Assembly: GCF_003947455.1 (NCBI RefSeq)
Contig: NZ_QHJH01000069.1
Span: 1-34,666 of the forward strand
Reading direction: 5' to 3'
Origin: Streptomyces sp. WAC 04229
GTDB taxonomy: Bacteria; Actinomycetota; Actinomycetes; Streptomycetales; Streptomycetaceae
Length of the DNA stretch: 34,666 nucleotides
The notes beneath the pieces are model-generated. The model made no database searches and had not been told where the DNA came from. It saw only the letters and a program-made list of their open reading frames with translations. How positions within the stretch are numbered: position 1 is the first letter of the stretch; every line of letters starts with the position of its first letter. The position numbers were made by a program, and so were the translations under genes. Positions 25,928-33,396 of the stretch are shown here, one piece after another.

Positions 25928-26623
25928 ATGAGGATGTGGACAGTGGTCAGTCGTAGGCCGGTACGCGGGGGACTCCTCTCCGCAGCAGTGGCCGGCTCGT
26001 TGCTTCTCGGAGCCACGGGCTGCGGAGGGGACGGGGACGAGGACGGCGTTCCGGACGACTACAAGGTCGTCGCGGGTACACGACTCTGCGGTGGCAACGC
26101 CGTCTCCGCCGACGCGGCCAAGGCGCTGAAGGTGATCACGGGATCGTCAAGGTTCGAGGCCTCGGGGGAGAAGTACAGCATCGAGCAGGCGGCGACGGTC
26201 CTTGCCACCATGTACAACGCGCCCCACGGTCGGAGTGGGGACGTCTGCCGTATCTACACACCCCTCGGCAAGCCGGATTTCGAGCTCAGGGTCACCTGGA
26301 GGCAGGTCGACCCCGACGCGACGGGCTCTCCCGCCTCCAAGTTCACCGCGCTGAAGATGGGGGAGCGAACCCTGGCGGCGGCGGACAAGGCAGACGTCCA
26401 GTTCGGGTGCAGAAGCGACAAGGTGGCCGGCACGGGGGAAGTGGCCCACCTTGCGGTCGGCGTGGAGCACTGGGCCACGCCGACAGAGCCCGAGGGCGAC
26501 ATCAAGGCGCTGAAGGACGCCTACGCGACCGTGGCCCACTCCTTCTCGCTGGCCATGGCCAAGGAACTGGGCTGTGAGAAGAACGGCGGGCTTCCCTCGA
26601 AGCCCGTGTTGGATCCCGCGTAG
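25928..26623 (+). CDS. Putative lipoprotein, third gene of accessory set
   Basis: The 231-aa protein has an Arg-Arg-Pro-Val-Arg N-terminus, a hydrophobic core and the lipobox GATGC with Cys32, then GGDGDEDG, an acidic spacer. The SRRPVRGG start loosely fits a twin-arginine signal, and many Streptomyces lipoproteins use Tat. The mature domain contains three further Cys (RLCGG, DVCRIY, FGCRSD) plus one near the end (LGCEKN). GAGGAG stands just before the first ATG (25928), but its spacing fits the ATG two codons later (25934) better. It follows the 781-aa gene by 23 bases, so it is co-transcribed. It has the same overall size and Cys-rich style as the minus-strand lipoprotein. Confidence 0.82.
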   Translation: MRMWTVVSRRPVRGGLLSAAVAGSLLLGATGCGGDGDEDGVPDDYKVVAGTRLCGGNAVSADAAKALKVITGSSRFEASGEKYSIEQAATVLATMYNAPHGRSGDVCRIYTPLGKPDFELRVTWRQVDPDATGSPASKFTALKMGERTLAAADKADVQFGCRSDKVAGTGEVAHLAVGVEHWATPTEPEGDIKALKDAYATVAHSFSLAMAKELGCEKNGGLPSKPVLDPA

Positions 26624-26797
26624 CCACCGGTGCGGTATCACGGCATGGAGCCTGGCATAGGCGTGTTCGCGCAGGACCTGAGTGAATCGATGCTGAGCCT
26701 TTCCAAACGGGCAGTCCTGAGGACGAGTTGGACAGCCCTGCGCAACAGCGAAGCTGCTGGCGGACGGGTTCTTCCTGATCTGTCCACCCGCAGCGGA

Positions 26798-26845
26798 ATC
26801 CTCGACGGCACCCTGCTCCCGATCGACCGCATCGCCGCCGACAGA
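26798..26845 (+). pseudogene. IS5-type transposase fragment
   Basis: The translated stretch ILDGTLLPIDRIAADR is the conserved start of the catalytic domain in IS5-family transposases of Streptomyces, where the Asp of LDGT is a DDE residue. It is followed at once by an unrelated tail and a stop codon, and the flanking sequence does not continue the transposase. Only a stub of about 16 codons is left in the 298-base gap 26624-26921, which otherwise shows nothing. No inverted repeats were found. Confidence 0.6.
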
Positions 26846-26921
26846 TCACCGAGGTCGTGAAGGCCGTCCTCGTCCTTCATCGCGCATCAGTGTGAGGTGG
26901 GTAAACGGCTCACTGAGGACG

Positions 26922-27347
26922 TCACCGGAATCTGAGCACCCCCCGCCAGGTCCACCCAGCGCCGAGGACGGCGTCGCGCAGAGGGTCGGTCGTCTGGCGT
27001 GTGGAGAAGCGGAACTCCTTCCCCTCCCAGTACACGGCCGGGGCATACCCCCGCCCGTACCGCACACTGGCCCCATCCCCGGAGCGTCGCTCCCAGCGCT
27101 CGTCGAGGAACCGCACCTCACACACGTCCGGCACGAACCGCATCCGCGTCCGCAGCGTGATCCTCACCCGGGGAACCTGGCACTCGGCCACGAGATCCGC
27201 CTTCTCCCCCGGCATGGCTTCACGGACCTGGAACGGCACCTGATCCCCAACGAGCCCGAGCAGCGCGCCCCGAACATCCGCGACTGGCCGGGGAGCGGCT
27301 CCCTTTTCGGGACGCCGGGTGCCGGTGAGCCTGTCGAATATACTCAT
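26922..27347 (-). CDS. Hypothetical protein, 141 aa
   Basis: This soluble-looking protein has no signal peptide or membrane helix. It begins MSIFDRLTG, has beta-prone segments (VRITLRTRMRFV, CEVRFLDERW) and ends in GWTWRGVLRFR. I do not recognise a family. The ATG at 27347 has AGGAG rather far upstream (14 bases), so the start is only moderately supported. It diverges from the next plus-strand gene across 76 bases. Confidence 0.7.
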   Translation of the reverse strand: MSIFDRLTGTRRPEKGAAPRPVADVRGALLGLVGDQVPFQVREAMPGEKADLVAECQVPRVRITLRTRMRFVPDVCEVRFLDERWERRSGDGASVRYGRGYAPAVYWEGKEFRFSTRQTTDPLRDAVLGAGWTWRGVLRFR

Positions 27348-27409
27348 AATCTTTACTTCAGCTCCTGCCTCGTCTCATGGTGCCGACTCAGCTGCGAGAA
27401 CCTCGCTGC

Positions 27410-27423
27410 TAGATTCGTCGATC
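27410..27423 (+). promoter_or_regulatory. Candidate -10 box for a leaderless transcript
   Basis: TAGATT at 27410-27415, close to the Streptomyces -10 consensus, lies eight bases before the ATG at 27424, and no Shine-Dalgarno sequence is present. Transcription would begin on or next to the start codon. The -35 is weak (GAC core at 27385-27387). Confidence 0.4.
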
Positions 27424-27825
27424 ATGCGATCACGCGAGTACGACCTCGAATTCCGCGACAGACATAGCCGCATACGCGCCTGGGGTATCGGTCTGTTGGC
27501 TGTCGCGGCGCTCCAGTGGACATGGTGTGCCCTGTTGCTGCTCACGCCGTACGAGGTCGACGAGGAGCCCGACGACCGCTACCCCGCGGAGTGCGAGTCA
27601 CGGTTGTTGACCGATCGCGGCACGGCCAACGACGGCTTGCATAGGGGTGATTGGTGTCAGAACGAACGTGACTGGCCTGAAGCCCTGACTGTGCTCGGGC
27701 TCTCCGTTCCGGTGTCGGTCGCCGGCGTGGCGCTGTTCACGAGCGGCAGTGTGAGCCTCCGAATGAGCGCACACGCCGAGGCGATGCGCGAACTGGACAA
27801 GTGGGCCGACGCACGGAACGCGTAG
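27424..27825 (+). CDS. Small membrane protein, unknown function
   Basis: The 133-aa protein has two hydrophobic segments (about residues 19-40, IGLLAVAALQWTWCALLLL, and 85-108, EALTVLGLSVPVSVAGVALF). They flank an acidic loop of about 45 residues with two Cys (AECESR, GDWCQN) that may pair outside the cell. The tail is a charged helix. No family recognised. There is no ribosome-binding site before the ATG, and the TAGATT just upstream suggests a leaderless mRNA. It converges on the second mycosin gene. Confidence 0.75.
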   Translation: MRSREYDLEFRDRHSRIRAWGIGLLAVAALQWTWCALLLLTPYEVDEEPDDRYPAECESRLLTDRGTANDGLHRGDWCQNERDWPEALTVLGLSVPVSVAGVALFTSGSVSLRMSAHAEAMRELDKWADARNA

Positions 27826-27839
27826 CCTGCACGGATTGA

Positions 27840-27868
27840 CCGGCCGCTGTTTCGGGTGCGCCGGCCGG
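27840..27868. terminator. Hairpin between convergent genes
   Basis: CCGGCCG (27840-27846) pairs with CGGCCGG (27862-27868) around a 15-base loop, between the stop of the small membrane protein and the stop of the second mycosin. Short but well placed. Confidence 0.5.
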
Positions 27869-27940
27869 AGCATCGAAGACGTGCAACGGAACCGTAAGAT
27901 ACGGGGCCTGTAGCGGTTCGGACATCCGTCGTGTCGCCCC

Positions 27941-29194
27941 TCAGGTTCGACGTCCGCCATTATTGCCCCGCCGCCGCGAATCCCGTACCGCCACCGCCGT
28001 GCCCCCGAGGCCCGCGGCCAGGACCAGGCCGCCGACGACTACGTAGGTGCCCAAACGGGTGTTGCGTTCCTCGGCTGTCTCGCCGAGGCGTAGGGGGGCC
28101 ACCTCGGGGGCCTTTGCCCGGGTGCCCGCTTGCTCGGGGGTGGGGGACTCCACCGGGTGGGCCGGGTCCACGTCGGTCAGGGCCTTGACCGGGTCGATCA
28201 CGCCCCAGCCGACTAGGCGGTCGTCGCCGGGGATGGAGCGTTCGGCCGTCTGCTCGATCTGGGCGATGACCTGCGCGGCCGTCCACTTGGGGTGCCCGGA
28301 CTTGAGCAGAGCCGCCACCGCTGCCACGTACGGGGCGGAGAAGCTGGTGCCGTTGTCGGAGCAGTGGCCGCCGCCGGGCACCGTGGAGATCATGTCTACG
28401 CCGGGGGCCGCCACGCCCACGAAGTCGCCCGCCTGGGAGAAGGGGGCGCGTTCGTTGTTGCGGTCGGAGGACGCCACGGCGAGGACGCCCTCGTACGAGG
28501 CCGGGTAGGTCGTCCTGTCCTCGCCTCCGAGGCCGTCGTTGCCGGCCGAGGCGACGACCACGACTTCCTGGTCCAGGGCGTGGTCGACGGCCGACTTCAG
28601 GGTGGAGTCGGGTTTGACGGCGTTGGCCGTGTCCTGCGAGATGTTGATGACGTCGGCGCCCACGTCCACGGCATGGCGGATCGACGCGGCGAGCGTGTCG
28701 GCCGTGCCGTTGCCCTCGGCGTCGTTCTGTTTGATGGGGATGATCGTGGCTTCGGGGGCGAGGCCGACGAAACCGGTGTCTTTGGCGGGGCGGGCCGCGA
28801 TGATGCCGGCCACTCGTGTGCCGTGGCCGACGGTGTCCGTGGTGCCGTTCGCGTTGCCGCGTTCGATCTTCTCGCCCTTGTCGTTCTTGGAGGGCAGGTA
28901 GTTCTGGCCCTTGGAGGCGTCGACGGCTTGGGTGAGTTGGGGGTTCTTCACGTCCACGCCCGTATCGATCACCGCGACTTGGACGCCCTCGCCCTTCGAC
29001 TGCGCCCACAGTTCGTCCAGGTTGACGCGTTGCAGCGCCCACGGCCTGCCCTCGTAGTTCTTCGAGGGGAAGGTGCACTGGCCGCCGTCGGCCGCCTGCG
29101 CCCCAGGGACAGCGAGTACGGATGCGGTGAGTGCGGCCGCCGTCAGCGCCCGCGCGCGGCTGCCGCACCCGCGGAGGGTCGTCTCATTCTGCAT
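27941..29194 (-). CDS. mycP: Mycosin-type subtilisin protease MycP (copy 2)
   Basis: The 417-aa S8 protease has a signal peptide (residues 1-35, cut after GAQA), triad Asp77 (VIDTG), His124 (VGHGT) and Ser284 (GTSFSAP), and oxyanion Asn219. Cys40 and Cys278 may form the disulfide that ties the N-terminal extension to the catalytic core. A Pro/Glu/Arg linker leads to a C-terminal membrane helix (TYVVVGGLVLAAGLGG) and a basic tail. It begins 22 bases after eccB and is thus co-transcribed with a core component. This is the more canonical mycosin of the locus. Confidence 0.95.
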   Translation of the reverse strand: MQNETTLRGCGSRARALTAAALTASVLAVPGAQAADGGQCTFPSKNYEGRPWALQRVNLDELWAQSKGEGVQVAVIDTGVDVKNPQLTQAVDASKGQNYLPSKNDKGEKIERGNANGTTDTVGHGTRVAGIIAARPAKDTGFVGLAPEATIIPIKQNDAEGNGTADTLAASIRHAVDVGADVINISQDTANAVKPDSTLKSAVDHALDQEVVVVASAGNDGLGGEDRTTYPASYEGVLAVASSDRNNERAPFSQAGDFVGVAAPGVDMISTVPGGGHCSDNGTSFSAPYVAAVAALLKSGHPKWTAAQVIAQIEQTAERSIPGDDRLVGWGVIDPVKALTDVDPAHPVESPTPEQAGTRAKAPEVAPLRLGETAEERNTRLGTYVVVGGLVLAAGLGGTAVAVRDSRRRGNNGGRRT

Positions 29195-29216
29195 GGTCTC
29201 GCTCTCCTGGTGGCCG

Positions 29217-30743
29217 CTACGAGCCCTGCGGCTGGCGTGCGGCTGCCTCGGACAAACGTGGTCCCGTGGGCAGGAAGGTCGACCACTGCACCGGTACGGG
29301 TGAGGGATCCACGTCCTCGTAGCCGAGCCGGGCCTGGGCGATGCGAGCCTCGCTCAGTTCCTGCTCGCGCTTCTTCTCGGAGGTACCGATGCCCTTGTCG
29401 TCGGCGGCGCTGTCGCTGTTGGACTGCAGGGCATAGCGCAGTCCCGTGTCGGTGGCAAGAAAGACGCCGCCCGCCTCCGTCTCGGTGCCCTGGAACTGGC
29501 GGTAGAGCTGTCCGGAGCCGGGTGTGACGTATGCGCTGGAGGAGCCGGTGGGCAGTCGGGCGGGGAAGTCGGTGCTCGCCCAGGTGGAGAGCGTCGTCTC
29601 GCCGTTCTTGGGGTTCACCGCACGCAGGACGTTGCAGACGGTGTTTCGGCCGGAGGTGGCGGAGGAGCCGTCGTTGACCGTTCTGGGGCGGTACGACGGC
29701 CAGTTCCGCTGCCCCTCGAACTCGGTGCTCTCGACAACCGCGCCGGGGCTGACCTGCTGCGCCTCGCCGGCCTGTCCTACGCCGACGAGGTCACCGCTGT
29801 TGAGGAGCAGCGTCGCGGTGAACTCCGAGATGCGGGCCACGCCGCCGCTCAGGACGACGTAGTACTGCATGCGCCGGCCGTCGTACGCCTTGATGACCAT
29901 GCCCACCTTGTCGTGCTGCCCGAGCATGTCGGAGGCTCCCGCGTCCGCTCCCGGGGCGCCCTCGATCTCCGGGATGTCGATCGGGTCGCCCTTGTGGAGG
30001 GTGTCAAGCCACTCCTGGGACACCCGCTGCGGGGCGCGGCCCTGGGTGTCGAGGGCTTTGAGGAGTTCCTTGTCGGCGGGGTCGCCCAGTCGGTAGGCGT
30101 AGCCGCGCGAGTCGACGACGTACTGGGAGGTGCCGTCCGGTGCGACGACGTACATCAGGTCGCCCCCGGAGAGCTTCTTGGAGCCCTCCGTCTTGGGCCA
30201 CTCCTTCTCGGCGAGGACGAACGCGGCCTTCTGGGTGGATCGGCCGCCGGGACCAGGGCGTTCACAGACCGCCCACCGCTTGGCGGTCTCGGATTCGTCG
30301 GGCGAGGGCAGGCGGTCGGGCGCGTAGGGGATGCCGATAGTGGCGCCGTGCGGTGGTTCACCGCCGTCGAGGACGTCCTCGTCGACGGTGATGACCTTGT
30401 CCTTGCCGGGATCCAGGAGGAGTTTCGCGGAGGCCATGTTGAGGACCGGGTGCAATTGCCTCTTCCCTGCGGTCTTCAGCACGACGTAGCGGGTCGTGGA
30501 GTCGCTGGCCACGATCACGTTCTCCCCCACCTTGTCCCAACCCTTGGGCGCCGTGGGGCTGAACAGGCCGATCGCTCCGAACACGGCGAGGACGACGATG
30601 CCGACGACGGCACCTGGGACAACCGCTCTCAGTGGCCTGGGGGCTCCCTCTTCCGAACCCGAGGGGGAGGGTTGAAGGAAGGACGCGAGTGTGCGGCGCT
30701 TCGCGAAGGTGTAGGCGTTCAGTTCATCACGCCGTGATGCCAT
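29217..30743 (-). CDS. eccB: Type VII secretion protein EccB
   Basis: The 508-aa protein starts MASRRDELNAYTFAKRR, the usual EccB N-terminus. It has one membrane helix (about residues 38-62) and a large extracellular region with repeat-type segments (for example VVLKTAGKRQLHPVLNMASAKLLL, then a matching later ARISEFTATLLLNSGD). This repeat layout on the outer face is known for EccB, which binds peptidoglycan-side partners and has been linked to ATPase activity in mycobacteria. The ATG at 30743 was chosen because it gives this N-terminus; a longer frame exists upstream. It is followed directly by the mycosin gene and diverges from eccE. Confidence 0.94.
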   Translation of the reverse strand: MASRRDELNAYTFAKRRTLASFLQPSPSGSEEGAPRPLRAVVPGAVVGIVVLAVFGAIGLFSPTAPKGWDKVGENVIVASDSTTRYVVLKTAGKRQLHPVLNMASAKLLLDPGKDKVITVDEDVLDGGEPPHGATIGIPYAPDRLPSPDESETAKRWAVCERPGPGGRSTQKAAFVLAEKEWPKTEGSKKLSGGDLMYVVAPDGTSQYVVDSRGYAYRLGDPADKELLKALDTQGRAPQRVSQEWLDTLHKGDPIDIPEIEGAPGADAGASDMLGQHDKVGMVIKAYDGRRMQYYVVLSGGVARISEFTATLLLNSGDLVGVGQAGEAQQVSPGAVVESTEFEGQRNWPSYRPRTVNDGSSATSGRNTVCNVLRAVNPKNGETTLSTWASTDFPARLPTGSSSAYVTPGSGQLYRQFQGTETEAGGVFLATDTGLRYALQSNSDSAADDKGIGTSEKKREQELSEARIAQARLGYEDVDPSPVPVQWSTFLPTGPRLSEAAARQPQGS

Positions 30744-30964
30744 GTGTTTTCGTTCTCTCCCCGTGCGGCGGCGTGGTGGCGCGGTGGGGATGCGGCGCTC
30801 GGCCCTGATCCGTCTCCCGCCCCGACTGCCTCCAGAATCTCGGCTGTCAGACCCGGCCCCTACTATGCCTGGTGCGGGATGGTGCATGGGGCACGGGTAG
30901 GCTTCTGCAGCCTGCCGTGTGCTGAACGCGTTGTCTCTGGGGAGAGTTCGGGGGAATCGGAGTA
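30744..30964. promoter_or_regulatory. Divergent region eccB / eccE
   Basis: No gene in these 221 bases. On the plus strand TAGGCT (30898-30903) is -10-like, 61 bases before the eccE ATG, with no clear -35. The eccB side shows only its GGGGAGAG ribosome-binding site. Confidence 0.35.
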
Positions 30965-32323
30965 ATGGCTTCCGCACCACAGACCCGGTCGGGGCCCAGG
31001 TCGCGGTCACGATCGGAGTCCCAGTCACGATCGATGCCCCGGCGGCCTGACCCGGCGGCGGGTACCGGGGTGCCGACATCGGCCGCCACGGGGCCTGTCA
31101 CGCCGCGTTTGCAGGCGCGTCGCGTGCGGGGTGGTTCCTTCGCCCTGCAGCGAATGGTGCTGCTGGAGCTCGCCGTCGCACTGACGGTGTGCGGCTGGCT
31201 CATCGGGTCCCTCGTGCTGGTGCCGTCGATCGCCCTCGCGGTCCTGCTGGTGCTTCTGGCGGTGGTACGTCGCCGGCGGCAGTCCCTGCCGGAATGGCTG
31301 GCCGGCCATATGGCACTGCGCGCCAGACTCCGCAGAGCCGCGAACACCCCGGTGGCGTCGGACGTCGACGCCGGCCTGGCACCGGCCGTGGAGTGCGAGC
31401 CGAACCTGCGCACGTACAACTACGTCCACCGGGACAGCCGCGATCGGCGGCCGGTGGGCATGCTGGGCGACGGAGGCTTCCTGACCGCCGTGCTCCAGGT
31501 GGAAGCCGACGCCGGGGCACTACGCGCCGACCGCGGCAGCAGACCGCTGCCCCTCGCCCTGGTCCGGGACGCCCTCGACGTGGACGGCATCCGCCTGGAG
31601 TCCGCTCAGGTCGTCCTGCACACCCAGACCGCGCCCGCGCCCCACCTGCCGCGACAGTCGGTCGTGGTGACCAACTATGCGCAATTGCAGACAGGGAATC
31701 TTTCTCCCGCCGTCCGCATCATGTGGATCGCGCTGAAACTCGATCCCGAGCTCTGCCCGGACGCGGTGGCGGCGCGCGGTGGCGGACTGACAGGGGCACA
31801 GAAGTGCCTGGCGCGGTCGGCGGAGCACCTGTCCAGCCGACTGACGGGCGCCGGGTTCCGGGTCAGCCTGCTGACCGAGGAGGAGCTGCCGGCCGCCCTT
31901 TCCACCTCGATGTGCGCCAACCCGATGGTGGCCGCCCAAACCGGACAGGGTGACGCGCCCCGGCGCCGCACCGAGGAGTCCGGCCGCAGCTGGCGCTGCG
32001 ACAACCGACGGCACACCACGTACTGGGTGCGCCGCTGGCCCCAGCTCGGCGGCCACGACGCCGGTTTGCCGCAGCTCGTGGCGAGGCTGACGGCGGTACC
32101 CGCGCTGGCGACCACATTCAGTCTCACACTGGCCCCGAGCAGCCGACAGGACGTCACGATCACCGGGCACGTCCGGGTCACCGGTCGCAGCAGCACGGAG
32201 CTGGCAGAGGCGCGCCGGGGCCTGGAACATGCCGCACGCCAGGCGCGAACCGCCCTCGTACGACTGGACCGTGAGCAACTGGCCGGCATGCTCGCCACAC
32301 TGCCGCTCGGAGGTGCCCGCTGA
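30965..32323 (+). CDS. eccE: Type VII secretion protein EccE
   Basis: The 452-aa protein has an Arg/Ser-rich N-terminal tail (about residues 1-55), two adjacent membrane helices (about residues 64-82 and 83-101), then a cytoplasmic domain. Signature-like segments include ERNLRTYNYVHRD-type sequence at about 144-156, GFLTAVLQVEAD and WIALKLDP. This layout fits EccE, the fourth core subunit. A start at the internal ATG near residue 24 is possible. Its stop codon overlaps the start of the next gene in TGATG, so the two are translationally coupled. Confidence 0.9.
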   Translation: MASAPQTRSGPRSRSRSESQSRSMPRRPDPAAGTGVPTSAATGPVTPRLQARRVRGGSFALQRMVLLELAVALTVCGWLIGSLVLVPSIALAVLLVLLAVVRRRRQSLPEWLAGHMALRARLRRAANTPVASDVDAGLAPAVECEPNLRTYNYVHRDSRDRRPVGMLGDGGFLTAVLQVEADAGALRADRGSRPLPLALVRDALDVDGIRLESAQVVLHTQTAPAPHLPRQSVVVTNYAQLQTGNLSPAVRIMWIALKLDPELCPDAVAARGGGLTGAQKCLARSAEHLSSRLTGAGFRVSLLTEEELPAALSTSMCANPMVAAQTGQGDAPRRRTEESGRSWRCDNRRHTTYWVRRWPQLGGHDAGLPQLVARLTAVPALATTFSLTLAPSSRQDVTITGHVRVTGRSSTELAEARRGLEHAARQARTALVRLDREQLAGMLATLPLGGAR

Positions 32324-33096
32324 TGACGGTGACGTCACCCGCCGCCCACATCGATCCGGCGGGCGCCGGACAGTCCGCCACGGGCCTACGGTGGCGGCTC
32401 CGCTCTGGATTCGGCCTGCTGGGCCCCCGGCACCCCCGGCACACGCTCTCCATGACCGAGGTCGAAACGCTCGCCCTGCCCATCGGGGACGACGGTGTCG
32501 TGGTGGGCGTCAACAGCGAAGGGCAGCCCGCCGTCCTGGGAGTGAACCGTCCGACGCCCTTCGACATGGTGTTGATCGGCGGACTCTGGACCGCGCAGGT
32601 CTTGGCGCTGCGCGTGGCGGCGACGGGAGCGAGGGTCGCCGTGGAAACCGGTCGCCCGGCTCACTGGGCGCAGGTGCTGCAGGCGGTCGGTGGCGGCCAG
32701 TCCGGCATGACCGTGCACGAAGTGGGCCGTGTTCCGCCGCAGGGCGCCTCGGCGACGGGACCGGTGCTGGTGATCCGCGACTGCGGTATGCGTCCGCCGC
32801 GTGGGCGGGTGGTCTCCGCGCCGTGGCAGTCGGTGCTGACTCTGCTTCCGTATCTGAGCCCGCTCGCCCCGCGGTTGATGCGCCAGGCGCGTTTGGTGGG
32901 CGTGCAGCGCGTCTCGCCGGACGAGTCGGCGGAGATCGGCCGTGTGACCGGCCTGCCCCGCTCCGAGTATGAGGCACTGCCGGCCCTTCCCGACGGGGTC
33001 ACCCTGTGGTGTAAGGATCGTGACAGACAGTACGTGATGACCCAGCCGACCGATGCCGAGGTCGGTCTCCTGGGTACACCCCGGCGGATGGACTGA
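32323..33096 (+). CDS. Unrecognised protein coupled to eccE
   Basis: The 257-aa protein has no signal peptide or obvious membrane helix. The middle part (about residues 75-125, FDMVLIGGLWTAQVLALRVAATGARVAVET) has a Rossmann-like strand-helix-strand look; the end contains TLWCKDRDRQYVMTQPTDAEVG. No catalytic motif is plain. Its start overlaps the eccE stop by one base (TGATG), which implies stoichiometric production with EccE and a role in the secretion complex. No known ESX component of mycobacteria matches it in my memory. Confidence 0.8.
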   Translation: MTVTSPAAHIDPAGAGQSATGLRWRLRSGFGLLGPRHPRHTLSMTEVETLALPIGDDGVVVGVNSEGQPAVLGVNRPTPFDMVLIGGLWTAQVLALRVAATGARVAVETGRPAHWAQVLQAVGGGQSGMTVHEVGRVPPQGASATGPVLVIRDCGMRPPRGRVVSAPWQSVLTLLPYLSPLAPRLMRQARLVGVQRVSPDESAEIGRVTGLPRSEYEALPALPDGVTLWCKDRDRQYVMTQPTDAEVGLLGTPRRMD

Positions 33097-33396
33097 CGCA
33101 ATCACGTTGACCGGATCACCCCACTTACATCCGCTATGCCATTGAAGTTAGCCGCTTATGCGCCAGTTGTGACGTTAGATGCGGGCGCGTGCAGGGGTAC
33201 GGGGCCTGACGGGTTCGGGGCGCTCGTGATTAGGCTGGGACCGGCGCGACGCCAGAACCCGTGGACCGGGCGTCGGCGTCTCAGGGGGAAGAGCCGGTTC
33301 ATCGGACGACCTCGAACGGCTTTTGGACAACTTCGAATGACAAGCAAGGGTCGCCCCAGCACGGCTTGAGGGTGCTCGACCACACCAGGAGGAACT
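33097..33396 (+). promoter_or_regulatory. Upstream region of the EspI-like gene with candidate promoter
   Basis: The 300 bases hold no clear gene. CTGACG (33206-33211) and TAGGCT (33231-33236) are 19 bases apart and resemble -35 and -10 boxes, giving a start near 33243 and a leader of about 150 bases. The ribosome-binding site AGGAGG lies at 33387-33392. Confidence 0.4.

Noticed and set aside
26630..26860. 76-codon frame as a gene
   Set aside because: Its only recognisable part is a 16-residue transposase stub; no ribosome-binding site.
30744..31079. N-terminal extension of eccB up to 31079
   Set aside because: It would overlap the eccE start region, has no coding character, and the normal EccB N-terminus begins at 30743.
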